Of a DNA stretch of 64,000 nt, positions 33,831-47,530 are shown one piece after another (position 1 is the stretch's first letter; each line of letters opens with the position of its first letter). A program made the translations under genes and the position numbers. Source of the stretch: Rhypophila decipiens (Eukaryota; Ascomycota; Sordariomycetes; Sordariales; Naviculisporaceae); NCBI GenBank assembly GCA_033297075.1, contig MU858053.1, positions 62,001 through 126,000 of the forward strand. The letters are read 5' to 3'. The notes under the pieces were generated by a model. It was not told where the DNA came from and did not search any database. It saw nothing but the letters and a program-made list of their open reading frames with translations.

Positions 33831-36800
33831 GGTGGCTGACTTGCTGAAGCTCTTTTCTTTGGAGACCGTGACGGAGGTGGAAGTAAGGTCAGGAAGTAAG
33901 GTCAAAGAAAGGATAGGCGAAGCCAATTGAGTATTTAACTCGCTGTGTGTGGTGTCCTTGCGCTTGGATGATCCACCATCCAAACCGAAAAAGGTTTGAG
34001 TCTTGCAAAAGCCGGTGCTAGTTTCCGGGATAGAGTTAAAAACGTAGAAAGGATATCGGTAAGTTTGTTCATGCAGTCAATTCCGAGCTCCACCAAAGAA
34101 ACACGGGCTTTTTGGAGATCGGACCAAGCTTTTGACAGAAGGCAACTGTTGACGAGGGTGACTGAGGATCGCGCGGGAACCTGAGACGTCGCGACAGGGT
34201 TGTGGTGTGGGGAAAGAACTGGTCTCGGCAAAACCGTACCATTAGCATTTCTCTCCTAGTCAGACAAGATTGAGACCAAGAGCAAAGTGACAGAAGCTCA
34301 AACCGAGGAATGCGTTGCGGCGTTGCAGGAAGGCAAACTCTGCTGCAACGAGGAAAGTACAGAGTTATAGTTTATACATGATGAACCTTAATCGGTAGGT
34401 ACAGTACAGTACCAGGTAGTGGGGCCAAACTTGAACCTAGCCAAAGTTGCCAATGCCAAAAGTTAAAACCACTCGGTGCCCACTCGAAGCTTCCAGGTCG
34501 GGCTGTGGGAAATGATACGTAATGCTTCCTTATCCAGGACCACCCCCGTACACGTGGGTGTCAAAATGGGGTGTGAAGAATCACGGGCTCTGCTAGTCTT
34601 TCAAGGTGTTGATCACTTTCTTCTTGACAACCTGAAAGGGCCGTCGAGGGTCTTTTCAGATTTGGCACGCCTTTGAGGCGGCTCGTCTCACAGCCGTTCA
34701 CTGAACTTGCCGTTTGGCTCTAAAATAGGAGGACACGGGGCGTGGGTCTTGCAACGGGGAATCATCTCGAGGGGGGATTTGTGCTCATGACCATTCCATG
34801 TAGAATGAATGACCTTTCTAACTGCTGGTGGGCGGTGCGGAAAATGTGCTCATCTCCAACCTTAAGCTTAAGCTACTGGCAAGTGACTTCATGGCGTCTC
34901 TGGCTTGAGAGCTGCCTGCTCCTGACAGGTTTTGACCAAACTTTGGCCACCCGCATATTGCCAGCAAGTGATAGCCGCCACTTGTGACCGTACAATTGCA
35001 AACCATATGGGACGATGCCACAGCTCAGGGACAGACAACCGAGGTGGATACCGAGGGAAACTATACATACCGATGACAGAATAACCACTTCTTGAACTGA
35101 AGGGGGTTACCAGGAGAAGACTCTGCTCCTGATATCGACGGTCGTTGAATTACGTGGAAGGCTTTGCTTGTCTTGGAGGATGCGATCAATGGGAAGGAAA
35201 CGAAACTGCCTCCGGAATAGGGCCTTTGTTGGTCACGACCGTAGTTATTGCAGGTCTCGTCGTGTTGCTCGCTGTCTTTTGTCACTTGTGGCCTTTCTCG
35301 ACGCTCTATTCGGGGAATGCGACTCGAGGGGTGATCCAACGTCCGAGAAAGAGGCACAGCACCATATCTGGACCCAAGATGGTCGGTGGTGCGCAAGTTG
35401 TTGTGAGGTCGTTGACTGGCAGTCGAGTGGCGGTTTGAGTTGACGGGTGGGTAAGGACGTGTGTGCGACTGCGTGGTGTGAAGGTACCTGGCTGCCTTCA
35501 GAGCTTCGCTTTCTTTGGGATTTGGTAAAGGTCGGGTATCGGCGTTTAGAGTTGTGGGGCGCCTGATTTAGAGTGGAAAATAAGAAATAATCCGTGGAGT
35601 CAAGCGACCAGGGGTAGCGGCTGGTACGGTGGATCGGCTGCAGGTCGATGACGATGCAGGCCAATGGTGCATTGGATGTCTCGGAATGTGGGAGGCTCAT
35701 TGTGTGTGTAATGATCCGTACGGTATCTGTTGCTTTTACTGCAACATTACAGGTAACCCGTACAGTACCGCTCTACCCGTATACCGATTATCTCTGCACA
35801 CAAGTGGACCTACGGGTTGCTCAACAAGAGCAAAGGTAGATATGCCAGTTAGGAAGGTCAATACGCATGTATAAGATACTTCTACGGATTCGTTGTACTA
35901 GAACCATATGGGCATCTGTACGGACAAATTATGAATACCATGCTACGCTTTTGGCATTCTATCCATAAGGCGACTGCTTGTCTGATACTTGAAACAAAAC
36001 ACCTAGCAACATCTTCACTTGATATCAAATCATTTACGGGGCATGTTCCATGAAGCGGTTACTTTCTTCCATACCGTACGGATAAGCCTTATATGCAAGC
36101 GTTACGAGTTGCGCGTAAGCAATGTATCAGCACCACATTGTGCAGCAAGGTACATGTATCCGTATCTACAGGTGCCAAGTTTCATAAGGTCAGAACCTAA
36201 AATGAGGCGGCTGATAGTTGATTGATGTCGGCAAGATTGGCCCGGGTAATGGGGATCTGGGCAACAGCTTCTTAAAGTGTACTTTAGTAAAATGAGTCCA
36301 GAGTTGCCAGGTTGTGGTTAACCAGGGTACTTGTCTTGCGGTCGTGGAGTTTGAAGAGAAATTCACATAATAACAGGCACGAACGAATGTAAATCAAGGA
36401 CGACAGGTTTTGGTATCCGAGCCGCCGCAATTCCAGGTCAACAGTTTTCTCGCCCGGGACGCCGTTATGTAATACGGATACGGGTACAACGTAATCCAAG
36501 ACAAATGGTGCCCCGATAGTGCCTCCTTTCCGCCGCAATTATATCCCCAGTTGGGGCCAAAACTGTCATATGGGCACACCCCCTCCGCAGTCGAGCCCTC
36601 TGAACCAAGCAACAATATGTCTGTCTCCACCAGCGTGAGTTGAGTGAGTTGGGTTATTCGAGGTCCTGAGATTGGGTCATGTTTTGCGCCTCCTCATATT
36701 TAACTTGGGATTTCGTAATGATGATGCTTCCTCCTAAAAACGTTGTCTACGGGGTACGCATTCCACTTCTCCATCATCTGCTGCTCAAATCACTTGCAAA

Positions 36801-38402
36801 GGGCCGTTGGGCTGTAATTACTGGTCACGCCGTACCGCTGTAGATTTATTTAGCTCTCACAAAGGCTTCAAGGAAGAGGTAAAACCGCAAAGCAACTCTG
36901 CCTTGTTCTCTTCTGCGGATATTCCATTCCGATCGAAGAGGTCAAGATTTGATGGGGCAGCCTGCAGCATCTGCCAACAGAGTCCCGATGTACGGATATG
37001 GATACGGATACCCCGTACTACCCCGTACACCACCGGTATTTTGTTCTGACAGCAAAATTTCTCCGTACCCGTACCGAGCTGTTTACGGAAGTGTACAAGG
37101 TATCGAGGCGAGAGGAATTATCACCCTCACTCCTTACTGCGGCAGCCTCCTCACAAGCGGTTTGCGAAGATTGATGATGATGTATCCGTGGATAAAACCA
37201 CGAAAGAAAGGGTATTCAAATCGAACGGACTCGCAATCATACTCCATATCTGTGAAGGCTTTTGCGAGATTCACGCAATCTGGGAATATTGTGTTTGGTA
37301 ACAGAACCGATACGGTAGCCCAGGCCCGAGAGAGGGTTGTTGGTTGGTCTCAACGGATGCCTTCTGGTCTGACCGTCAGCTGGCCTCCAAGATCTGAAAT
37401 CGGCTTGTATGGTTGGACGACCAAGGAATCCAACGAGCACGCCAACCCCAGCCAAGACTCTCGGCATGGGAGGGATGAAATAAGCTTGAACAAGGATCGG
37501 GGTTGCCAGCCGGATGTTCGTTTTCGCTTCCATTTCTTCCCTTGGCAGGTAGGCTGCCTGGCAAAGAAATTTGCTGCTATCCGTATGCTGACGAGTGTCC
37601 AGAGACCCTCGCATGATGACAAACGCCAAGCTCCACACCTCGCGGGGACCCTTCTGAACGTGAGTCTCCTTTGTCTTGGTGTTGGCTTGGCAATGTGGCT
37701 TGCCAAGAGGTACCGCTACATTGGACCGGCGCTCGCTTGAATGGCCATCCAAGTTGTCGTGCTCTTGACCGTCGGTCGTGGTCAAGACCCTCAAGGGGCA
37801 GGAGGAACGCGGGGCTGGGGGGGCCAAAGTACTTTGCATGGCGAACTGGACAGGTCACCAGTATTCTGCCTTTACCATGTTGAAATCATTACACTACAGG
37901 CTTTAGTCCAGGTACCGTGAAACATTGTTGATGAATAATCTGAACGCTGATATCGCTTTCATATTATGAACGCTCTCCAAGTTATTCCATACCGTACGGG
38001 GTATAGGGCCAAAAATAATTACCCCTGTATGGTCAGTGGTAAGTACTAGCATAGTATGCTATAGAAACTAAGATTGTATTTATACTGTATTTTGCTGCCG
38101 ACTGATCGGATTTTAATGACTGATATTTGAATTCGATGAAGTTGATTAAATTAAACAAAAGCAATACTGTTTGAAAGCGCTAATTGAGCTGAACAAGAAG
38201 TAGTAAAAAATTATCGCGTTGTAGCCGTTGTTGTGTTGTTGTTGTTGGTAATGACGAAAAAACGGTATTTTGTTGTTAAGTGGTGGAGGAATTACTGGAT
38301 TCTGATGGCTGACTTACAGTAGTCTGACTTGCTGAAAAGCGTCGCTGAAAAGAGCTTGGCATACTTTGCAGGTACCGGCTTACTAAGCTGCAGGGGTAAT
38401 TA

Positions 38403-38573
38403 GTATCTACTGACTTTTTTAAAAATTTACCTAGAGCCAAGTAGGGCTAGCTCCCGCTGGAAATTGCAGGCGAGGAACCGAGAAGGTCCACATTTCCTAT
38501 CCACTTGACCTCTTTCAGCCAGTAGCTAAGCCTACTTGGCTCTAAGTAAATTTTTAAAAAAGTCAGTAGATAC
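38403..38573. mobile_element. Foldback / MITE-like element with 43-bp inverted arms
   Basis: Arms at 38403-38445 and 38531-38573 are inverted copies with a single C/T mismatch (42 of 43), starting GTATCTACTGACTTTTTT. The inner flanks remain partly complementary (TAGCT...CTGG...AAA). The 85-bp loop has no coding frame. The flanking octamers GGTAATTA and GGTACTTG agree at 6 of 8 positions, a weak candidate target duplication. The near-identity of the arms suggests a recent or conserved structure. If transcribed, it would fold into a long hairpin and could be a Dicer substrate. A non-autonomous transposon is the simplest reading. Confidence 0.6.
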
Positions 38574-41500
38574 GGTACTTGTTCGTTGGTATGCCGGGAA
38601 TATCAGCAGTATTTCCGTTTCGCTGTGGGGTGTCTGGCTGTTTAGGCAGCGGAAATCCCACGCGCTCGTTGATGGACGGCACAGTTGCCTGGCCGGCAAT
38701 TGATGCGAGAAGTTCGGGCCCAAAGGAACAGGTCCCATGTTTCGTTTCTTTCCAATGTCCGGAAGAGGAATTGCACTCGCCGAAGGGTGGTGGTTCCTGT
38801 TCCTGGGACTCCGAGCTGCCATCTCGGTCCCCAACGTGCGCCGCCAACAAGCACAGGCCGGGAGGAATGCACCAGCCCCAAGCGCTTGGGATCCAAGTAC
38901 GCCATATGATGATAGGTGCAAGTGCAAGGCACAAAGCAAATGAAAACCCCCATCTGACACCTTGCCAGACAAGTTGGACAAGCCGCTCCGCAATTATCCC
39001 CGGCCGTTACGGCCCGTTAGACTAATTGGAAAAAAATAAGGGGGTGGTCAGTGGTCACCCTTCTGTCAACACAGCCTTGTGTAACACGGAGCGTTACTGT
39101 GTACCATCAGGATGATGTCTTGTGCATTCCAATTACCACTTGCCTCCTTCTGCGTTGGGTGATGGAGCACACACATGAATCCGTCGACTTGTTGTATGTT
39201 GTGTCTAGTCTTTTAGGAGATTTTTTCGATGTTCCTTTTGGGTCGGAGCCGGTCCCAGTACCTCTCGGTGTGAGTGGACGAGGCGAGCCATCAAAATCAC
39301 GTCTGCTTTTCTCGGTATGTGCGTAAGTGGATTTTTTCCCCATCTTGCTTGGCCAGAGGTATGATTAAACTTTTCCGCTCGGGACCGTCTGACCGATCTC
39401 GGGGAGGACGAGTCGGGAATAAGCTCCTTGATTTTAAGTTTGTCCTCATATGGAGACAGATCCCGGAAGCAGAATGGTGATGATCATACGTGTACAGTAC
39501 TATACGAAATACCGTAATACAGAACATTCAATACACTTATCGACGGACGGTGGGTGAGGAGCAGCCACGCTGAAATCTGATTCGAAGAAAAGCAAAACCC
39601 ACCTCGTTTGGTGGATACGGACCAGCCCAGCCATCGGTAACAAACCTTATCTCAACCTTGTAAACATCTGCCAGTGGTTTTGCCACCTTCCCAAGCAGCA
39701 CCGATTATCCGTCTTACACGTGTGATGCAGAAATGCCAAGATAGTACCCGTGCCAGATGTCCAAATCTTTGATACTGGTCAACCCGCGACGCTGGCTTTA
39801 TCCAACTTGGTAAGTTGGTGCTGACCCGCGAACCAACCAATTTCTGAACAGAGTTGTCCAGGTACGGAGTAAGACGACTGCCAAATGCCCCGGGGGACAT
39901 TTCTCTACCCTCGAACAGCCTATCCACACTTTGAATTTCTGTAACTTTGGAACACAGTTGTACGGGCCTCATGGCCATAGGTGCGTCCATTGCACCGACC
40001 AAATATCCATCCCTCCGAGAGTCCGAGTCTTCCGCATTTCTGGTCTTCACACTTACGTGTACCCATTCGTGTCTTGGCAACGGATTTGTAACGACTCTTC
40101 CAAGGTCCTGCTGGTTGGGCGGATGGGCTGGGCAATATGCAGACCCACACACACCTCTTAGCAATCTTATGCGGGAGGTTAACCATAAATTTAAAGCCTC
40201 GTCGTCCCAAAGTTTGTTTTCCCCTTCAAGAAATACCGGCTCCTTGGCACCCCACACCTTTTTTCACTCTCGGATTCTGACGCTTCTCAGGCAGGCAGGT
40301 ACGTGACATTACCGCTGCGTACGGCGGACATGTCATCTTCCCCTCACCACGGCACCACAACGCCTCCCATCCACGGTTGAGAGTTTTCTTGGAGGACGCC
40401 AAGCTCCAACAACTCCAACTTGGATCCTACTCAATATCCACGGTTCGGTCAAACCTTATCATTGTCACTGCTTTGGTGGCTGCATGTATCCCGCCCTTCT
40501 TCCCGAGCTGGGTGGGAAAGAGCAGAGTGCGGTGAGTGAGCACGTAACACATTTCGTAACCGAAGAGTTCGGCGTGACAATGTTATCCAGCGATCCTGCT
40601 ATTTCTTAGCTCCTAGGTTGCTTTATTGAACACCATCTTGGCATCATTATAGTTCCAACTGGCGGATACGGTACCTTCCTAGGCTGGTGCTGTTGAGCAG
40701 CACGCAGGAAGTCAAGGCTTTAATTACACTTGGCAGTTGGTACGTTGTCATCTACGCCATACGCCGTACTGTACATCCAGAGTTGTACTCGAGTCCGAGC
40801 TGGCTGCCTCAAGGCTGAGGGAGATGCCCGGGTTTTTCGAGGCACCCATCCAGGATTTGCAGAGATACGCGTACAGCTCCGACATGGGCTTGCAGAAACA
40901 CAAAAGTCCCTTTACAAGCTCGGGCGCACAGAGTTGTCGCGATGCGTGGCCCTTTACAATGGTAGGGCATTGTGCTTTTGGGAAGGAGAGTCCAGCGAGC
41001 CGAATAAACATGAGACTAAGAATAACACATCTAACCGATCAACCTTCTCTTTCTGTCTAGGTCACTCAGCAATCATAAATGATAAGGTGTACATCTTACA
41101 CGTCCACTTCCATGTACAGTACACATAACCAGAGAAAAGGGGGGCTTTTTGTTGGGCACACATTTAAGGTTAAACATTGCCGTCGGGCTAACCTCATTCT
41201 ACTGGCTTACCATGACCTTCAAGTTTTTTTTTTCCTGCAAGGAGCTACATGCACTATCAGCTTCGCACAGATCTGGCGCGCCGCCGCCGCCGCAGTTTTC
41301 CATCTCTTTCCCCTCCTTCTGGGGGTGACACAAGCTTACCATATCCCTCTGATATTTCATGACGAGTGCCTGGCCTCAGCTGTCATCCGCCGCCGCCCAA
41401 GATTTGCGCGGCTCGCTTTCGGGCAACGGAAACTGCGCGCGTATTCGCTCTTTTCTTCTTCAAAGAATTTTGTGCGTATGTGTGTGTCGCACGAAACTTT

Positions 41501-42979
41501 GAGCCGACATGATTTTGTTTACCCCTTTCGGTAAGATGTCCCAATCCAGGAATAGGAGAGGGTTGATCATGCCGACCTAACCGGCCGGACCTTTAACTTT
41601 CTTTTTTTTTGCCCCCTTGTATGGATGGGCTCCTAGTGTATTAATCCATGATATGAGAGGCATCATCAATAAATATATTTATATATACGTACAACGAAAA
41701 TCCTCAAGGAGTTAAAGTTTATGTCCGGGCATATTGCTTCCTTTTCTACACATTTAGCTGTACAGATTGCATTATGGATTACCGGTAAGTAGTCAAAATT
41801 CATGATCGTCGTATGATCTCCAAGCAAGCTTTTCGGCCCATACATATCAAGATCAACGGCACAGCACACGTCAGAGGAATCCGAAGAAACGTTGAGAATT
41901 CAAGCTCACGGAGGAACATGCCCGGCTCCGGTATCCCACGTGAGGTCCTGAGCCCGATATAACCACGTAGCATACCGGTAGGATCTGGAAAATTCCAATA
42001 GCGTGAAGCAACGACAGGGGACATGCCAACCAACCGGGCGAATGCGATGATGATTTGGCATGGTGAGCGGCCGCTAGCAGTAACATTATCGACAAACACA
42101 CGTCCAATGCTTGGGCAAGCAAGCCTCGCAGTTGCCCCTCAATACAAATGTATACATGTCTACATGTCATGCAATACGGGTACCAAGGTATCGTATTGAA
42201 CCACAGCCACGGCATGATTAAGATTTCCAAGAGAAGTGTTTATGCATTGATGACTATTCCAACGCTTAGGTTTCATTGACCCAGAGAAGAACAAACAAGC
42301 CTTGTGTGTGTTGGCTTCTCTTGGTTACCTACTTATGGAGTAATATCGTGAAAATAAACAACACAAGCAAACCATTCCGTGATAATTCACTCGCAGTACG
42401 TAAAATTCTGTTATGAACCGGCTTGGTAAACGTAACCGGTATCCGTATTGTCCTGTGATACACCACCTGTATGTAATCGTACATAAGAAATGCTTGAGTC
42501 GCGCTGCGCCGAGAAGACAAGCTTAACCAACAAGCCAAGCTTGACTTGGCGTTGCAACATTGAAACCAAGAAAATGGCATGCTACATCAAAACTCTAACA
42601 AAAAGCTTTTATATTGCATGCCATGCTGATATCACGCGATTCCAAGACGGCCAAGAGTCTTGGGGCCGACTTGGCGCCCGTTGGCCCGTTTTCTGGGTAT
42701 GTATTGCGATTATCTGGAATTCTAGGCCTTTTTTTTTTCCTTTGGAGGTGTGTGTTGTTAAAACAGACGTCAAGTCCAAGAGTCGGGTTGGATATATTAC
42801 TAATACATTGTACGCGTATTATACCTACCATATAGGAGGTAGATGAATCAACGGGAGGCGCAAAGGGGTAGGTACTTGAAGAGTTTCGATATGCTTTTAC
42901 TGCGCGGTCTTATCAGTACCTTACACTACTTATAGCCTCATCAATGTCTCCGTGTCAAAGACACCATTGAAAAGTCATG

Positions 42980-42996
42980 GGGAGAGAGAGAGAGAG
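42980..42996 (+). repeat. GA microsatellite
   Basis: About eight GA units, in the middle of a long stretch without genes. Confidence 0.7.
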
Positions 42997-45796
42997 AATA
43001 TATTATGCCGTGTACATACAGTATAGTACCCTCCCTTCTAGTGTACCCGCGTGCTACCGGATCGTCTTCCGGTGAACCACGCAGACGGGTAAGTTAGACA
43101 TTAAATCCGTAGACATGAAAAAAATATTTCCGTGTAAAGTTGCACAGGGCGTCCGTCATCTCGAGTGAACGATGGGACCCCTCTCTCTCTCCAAGCAAAT
43201 GGCACCATGAATGCCATCATCATCAGTGTAGAGGGCCCAAGACATTGGGAATAAGAAGAATATACCCAAAAGTCGGAGAAAGAACAGCCCGGATAAACTA
43301 GAGAGATAAAGTCGCCCGGTTGTTAGTAAATATGTATATATCAAGGCTTGGCATGACGTACATACATCGGGGGTGATTGTTTGCAGGCCAACCTACCTCC
43401 CTCAAGGTCTCCTCTTGATATTGAGGAAGGAATCTGAAGCCTAAAGGCTCATGTCTATGTGCCATATGCATCATGGATGCTGGCAGCCACCCAAGACAAG
43501 CCAAGTATCACACGAGTTGAGAACTTCCATCCAGAGTAGACATGCCCGGTTGCCTTTTCTGCATCAGTCGAGGCTCTGCCTTGCCCTATCCATCCTCCCC
43601 AAACGGTAACCGGGCGAGGGTGCTATGTACCAATACGGAAGGAGAAGAAGACTCTTGAAGCAGGTGTAGCAAAGGTCAGGGGCGAGTATTCCCAAACAAG
43701 CATCTTGAAACGCACATGGACGGATGCGTTGGGCGATATTCGGGCCCGAAGAAACTGGTAGCCGCAGGAAAATCCACCACCGGGTCTACCACATACAAGT
43801 ACCGAACGAGCGATGATGTTCTCGAAATGGAGGATAGCCGCTGGAGCAAGTACACCGAAACAATGGAAGCGGGAGGAGAGTAGAAGATACTCGACGGACT
43901 GAAGCGACTATAAGCAGATATCAAGTCATCAAAATCTAAAATTGAAAGTCGTTAGCAAATAAACAACCGCGGTCTGGATAAGGTTGTATTGCTGTTTGTG
44001 CTCTCCTGCTTCTAGGCCGATTAGGCGCTAGATATGTAGGTAGCTTGAACGGGCATCTGAGTGGTTACCCGAGAGGCAGGCACGGGAGCTACCTCTGACT
44101 TGAGTGCATTAATCCAAGGGCGTGGAAAGACCTGTACACCGGGGAGGCTGCGCTGCCGAGGAAGGAGATGGAACCGCCAACGAGCTTGCCCATTGTCCTT
44201 GTCCCAACCCGCCTCGGGTACCTATGGAGCGTCAAAGATGAAGGTGATGTGTCTGTCCACCGCGAGGTTCGGAGAATACGGCGACAGGCATGTGGCCCTC
44301 GCCAATTCTCACTGACAGAGGCCCGATGGACGGGTTCAAGCTATCAGAGGCCCGAAGTTTCCAAATGGTACCGTTACGGGCTAGGTAGTTGAGGCCGGTG
44401 ACGCGAAATGACATACCAGACTTCGGGGCCGAGTGCACAAGACAACAGCTAGCACCAACCATGATGGTGATACTACCCACGTTGTATTGCCCAAGACAGA
44501 AACACATCAAGGAAATTATTTCCGGTGTCGCCGACATACGTAGTAGAGACACTTGCCACGTTGAAATGGACACATTCCGTCACGGGGGTGATGACTTGTG
44601 TGACTGCTCCTGCCAAATTTCAGCCGACGAGGACGAAGAACAGCAAGGCCACAAGTACACCTTTATGGAGCATCAAAGAGCCAGCTTGGCCATCGTGGCG
44701 ATGCAAACATGTCCACCATGCACCAAACAACCAGAACGCCGTAGATTGAATGGCGTACAGTTGGTGCATTTTGTAAAGTCGACGAATGTGAAACTGCTGA
44801 GGCGAACTCACTCCAGTAAACTGATCAACGCATGCTCAACACTTGGGAAAAGAATGCAAGTCTAGCAAATTTGACGGGAAGAGATAGACAGCTTGTCCGG
44901 CCCGACCAAAACCTCTCCGGCCGACACTTGAGGACAGGAGAAACAGGCCATCGATGACTGATAGGCTTCCGTACCTATACCTCCCAGCTATCGCCGGGTA
45001 CTCTTCTGATGAACGAGAAGTTACAGCCCATGAGTATACCGCTTTCGCGGAGCTATCGTGACATCGATCGGGGTTTTCGGTCACGAATGTTGGGCTGATT
45101 GCAGTCGATCTCAAGAAATGCATGATATTATTTTCGATGTTGGTACATGGGAATCTCTTGCATGGCCCCCTTGATCGTGTCTCCATTGTAAGGGAGCGAA
45201 CTCGAGACTTTAATAACTGCAGTCTCAAGGTGAGACCTCACGGATCACGCTCCAGACCCGAGGGTAGCAGCGGTCTCCGATCAAGTAGACGTATCGAGAT
45301 CTTTATGCCCGTTGTCGCAGAATCGTCGGTGTTATCGATCCCGAGACTTTATTTTTCCTAGCTGCATAAATGACTGGGATGCTCCTTTTCTGCACGCAAC
45401 CGATCAATTGGTAATCCGACTCAAAACCATCTGTTGACACAATGCGGCAAGTAAGGCCGTAAAGGGCTAACGACGTAGGACAGGATCAGATTTTCAGATT
45501 CAAGATCTGGTCAATCTCTCAGTTCCAGCCCGTTATTCTTTTTTGCTGGTCTGTTGTGTCGCAATGACTTTCTCGAGGCCTGCAGGAGGCGGCCTGCTTT
45601 GCGGACATTGATGAAGCAGATCCATTGAGATCCACCAGTCAATCGAGTCTCTGTTGTGTGTACAGTCCCGGATAGGCGCATTAAGCCCATCACTTAGGCA
45701 GGCATAGATGAACACGGCAGCTCATGTCACATCTGAAAAACCAGAGGCCAAATAGTAGACAGTGAGATCTGCTGATAACTCGAACCGGCCGGCGGC

Positions 45797-47530
45797 TCAA
45801 CAATCGCATCGACCAAAGTAGCGCGGAAAGGCAACAATGTCTCGAACTGTGGGCACGCCCGAGAGGTAGCAGAGAAGTCGATCGAAACCTATGCCGAAAC
45901 CGCCATGAGGGGGACATCCCCATCGACGCAAATCGGCATACCATTCAAGCGGTGAGGCTTTCTGATTGTCGACCTGACCCTCGGCGTTGGGATTGCCAGC
46001 CAATCCCTGCTTGTACATGGCGGCTAGAAGGGGTTCGAGACGATGTTCGCGCATCGACCCGCCGGCAATTTCGCAGAACTCGGGCACTAACAAATCAAAG
46101 CAATCGACAGTTGCTCCCGGGGCGGTTTGGCCTGGCTGGGTGATATTCGTCGAAGGAGGCTGGCTCGCGCGCATGTAGAATGCCTTGATGTCTTGCGGAT
46201 AATTGACGACAAAGACTGGTTTCGAGCCTCCGCCAACGTACTCGGCCAGGAACTTCTCATGTTCAGCTTGCAAGCCCTCGCCCCAAACCGGGGGTTTGCA
46301 CTCCATCAGGCTTGCCTTGTCCTGTATCAAGGCAACAGCATCTGTATACGTTATTCGGGGCCACGAATCTTGTTTTAATCCTTCCCAGCGTTGCTTCACC
46401 TGATCATTGGATACGTAGCCCATCTGCTCTCGGTCACTTCGTGAAGCGAGTTCTTGGACGACTGCAGACTCGGAGAGATCAATGCTCAATGTTCGTAGCA
46501 TGGCCTCTGCGAGATCCATGACACTGCCAAGCTCTTCCACGAAACTCATTTCTGCTTCCAACATGTAGAACTCGCTCAGGTGCCTCGAGGTATCGCTCTT
46601 CTCGGCCCGGAACACGGGGGACAATGTCCATACATTGCCAACGCCCAGTGCCAGGGCCTCGAGATGAAGCTGTGTTGAGACCGTGAGGTACTTGGTGGAA
46701 CCAAAATACTCTGGCTGTTTGCGGTTCTCGATCGAAGGAGTCGAGGGTATCTCAGTCGCCGGAGTGATCTTGAAAACCTCACCTGCCCCTTCGCAGTCAG
46801 ATGATGTGAGAATAGGTGGGTGTGTTTGTGTAAAATGGTGCTGGGCGAAGAAGTTGGTGAGGGACGCAATAACTTGAGAGCGCAACCTCAAGAGCCCGGA
46901 ATTGAGCGTCGTCCTTGGTCTCAGATGCGGCAGCGTGCGAAGGAATTCCGGTGTATGAAACTTTTTCTGGATAGGGTAGGTCTGGACGCCCGAGCGAGAA
47001 ATCAGCAAAACATTCAACAATCAAGACAAGATAGCAATCACATGATGCGTACCTTCGCATTTGAGGGTCCAACAATTTCAATCTTTTCGGCATGCAGTTC
47101 GTGACTCTGTAGCGCGCCGAGGGATGGCTCCCATGAGCCCGTCAGGCAGATTGCGGTGCCCACAGACAAACTTTTGAAGGAGAGAGTTGTATTAGCGACG
47201 AGGCAAACCGAAGGTATATGGCATAGCTGCGTACCCATCCGTCAGTTCGCGCGCGGCAACGACCTGTAATGAACGCGATGAGGAGCCATCCCCGAGGCTA
47301 ATAAACCTGTGTTGCTTCGTCTTGCTCAATGATCGAACATAACCATTGATGACAACATTCTTGGCAGCCGAGTCTGGTTTGAACTCAAGAAGTTGCGCTA
47401 TATGGCCATTTGTATTCTGAGAGAGGTATCGTCGAGCCAAGTGGCATCCATAACTAGCACGGAAGTTGGGAACATGAAACGGCGGATGGATCGATCTGGA
47501 GGCCCCTTTTAGGACGGCAATGGGACGCAT
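45797..47530 (-). CDS. Mitochondrial asparaginyl-tRNA synthetase
   Basis: Three exons on the minus strand: 47530-47235, 47170-47053 and 46981-45797. The introns are 47171-47234 (GTACGC...AAAG) and 46982-47052 (GTACGC...CCAG). They encode 532 residues. The enzyme charges mitochondrial tRNA-Asn with asparagine; yeast Slm5 and human NARS2 are the equivalents. A basic, Ser/Ala-rich N-terminus without acidic residues (MRPIAVLKGASRSIH...) fits a mitochondrial presequence. An OB-fold anticodon-binding domain is split over exons one and two, followed by the class II core: TYPIQKKFHTPEFLRTLPHL, motif 2 with FRAEKSDTSRHLSEFYMLEAE (about 262-282) and motif 3 GGFGIGFDR (about 498-506). The conserved FRAE and GFDR residues are intact. 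The family could be read as cytosolic Asn/Asp-RS, but the presequence and YPIQKK signature favour the organelle enzyme. Confidence 0.92.

Larger units (their letters stand above)
33831..45796. other. 12-kb region without convincing genes
   Basis: Between the start of the Pac2-type gene and the stop of the asparaginyl-tRNA synthetase gene there is no frame with the codon bias or family resemblance of the neighbours; the longest is 262 codons (36952-37740). The region is rich in TACGGATAC-like motifs, has an AT-rich island (about 37890-38402), a foldback element (38403-38573), a GA microsatellite (42980-42996), and a segment open in all six frames (about 38685-38909). Part of it is likely the long upstream regulatory region of the transcription factor gene. 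Confidence 0.5.

Noticed and set aside
33831..33983. 51-residue N-terminal extension of the Pac2-type factor
   Set aside because: It begins with TTG; the first ATG is directly before the WOPR domain, as in relatives.
36952..37740. 262-codon frame on the plus strand in the 12-kb gap, with a hydrophobic C-terminus
   Set aside because: Codon third positions show no C bias, the N-terminus is built from the repeated TACGGATAC motif, no family is recognisable, and a 200-codon frame overlaps it on the other strand.
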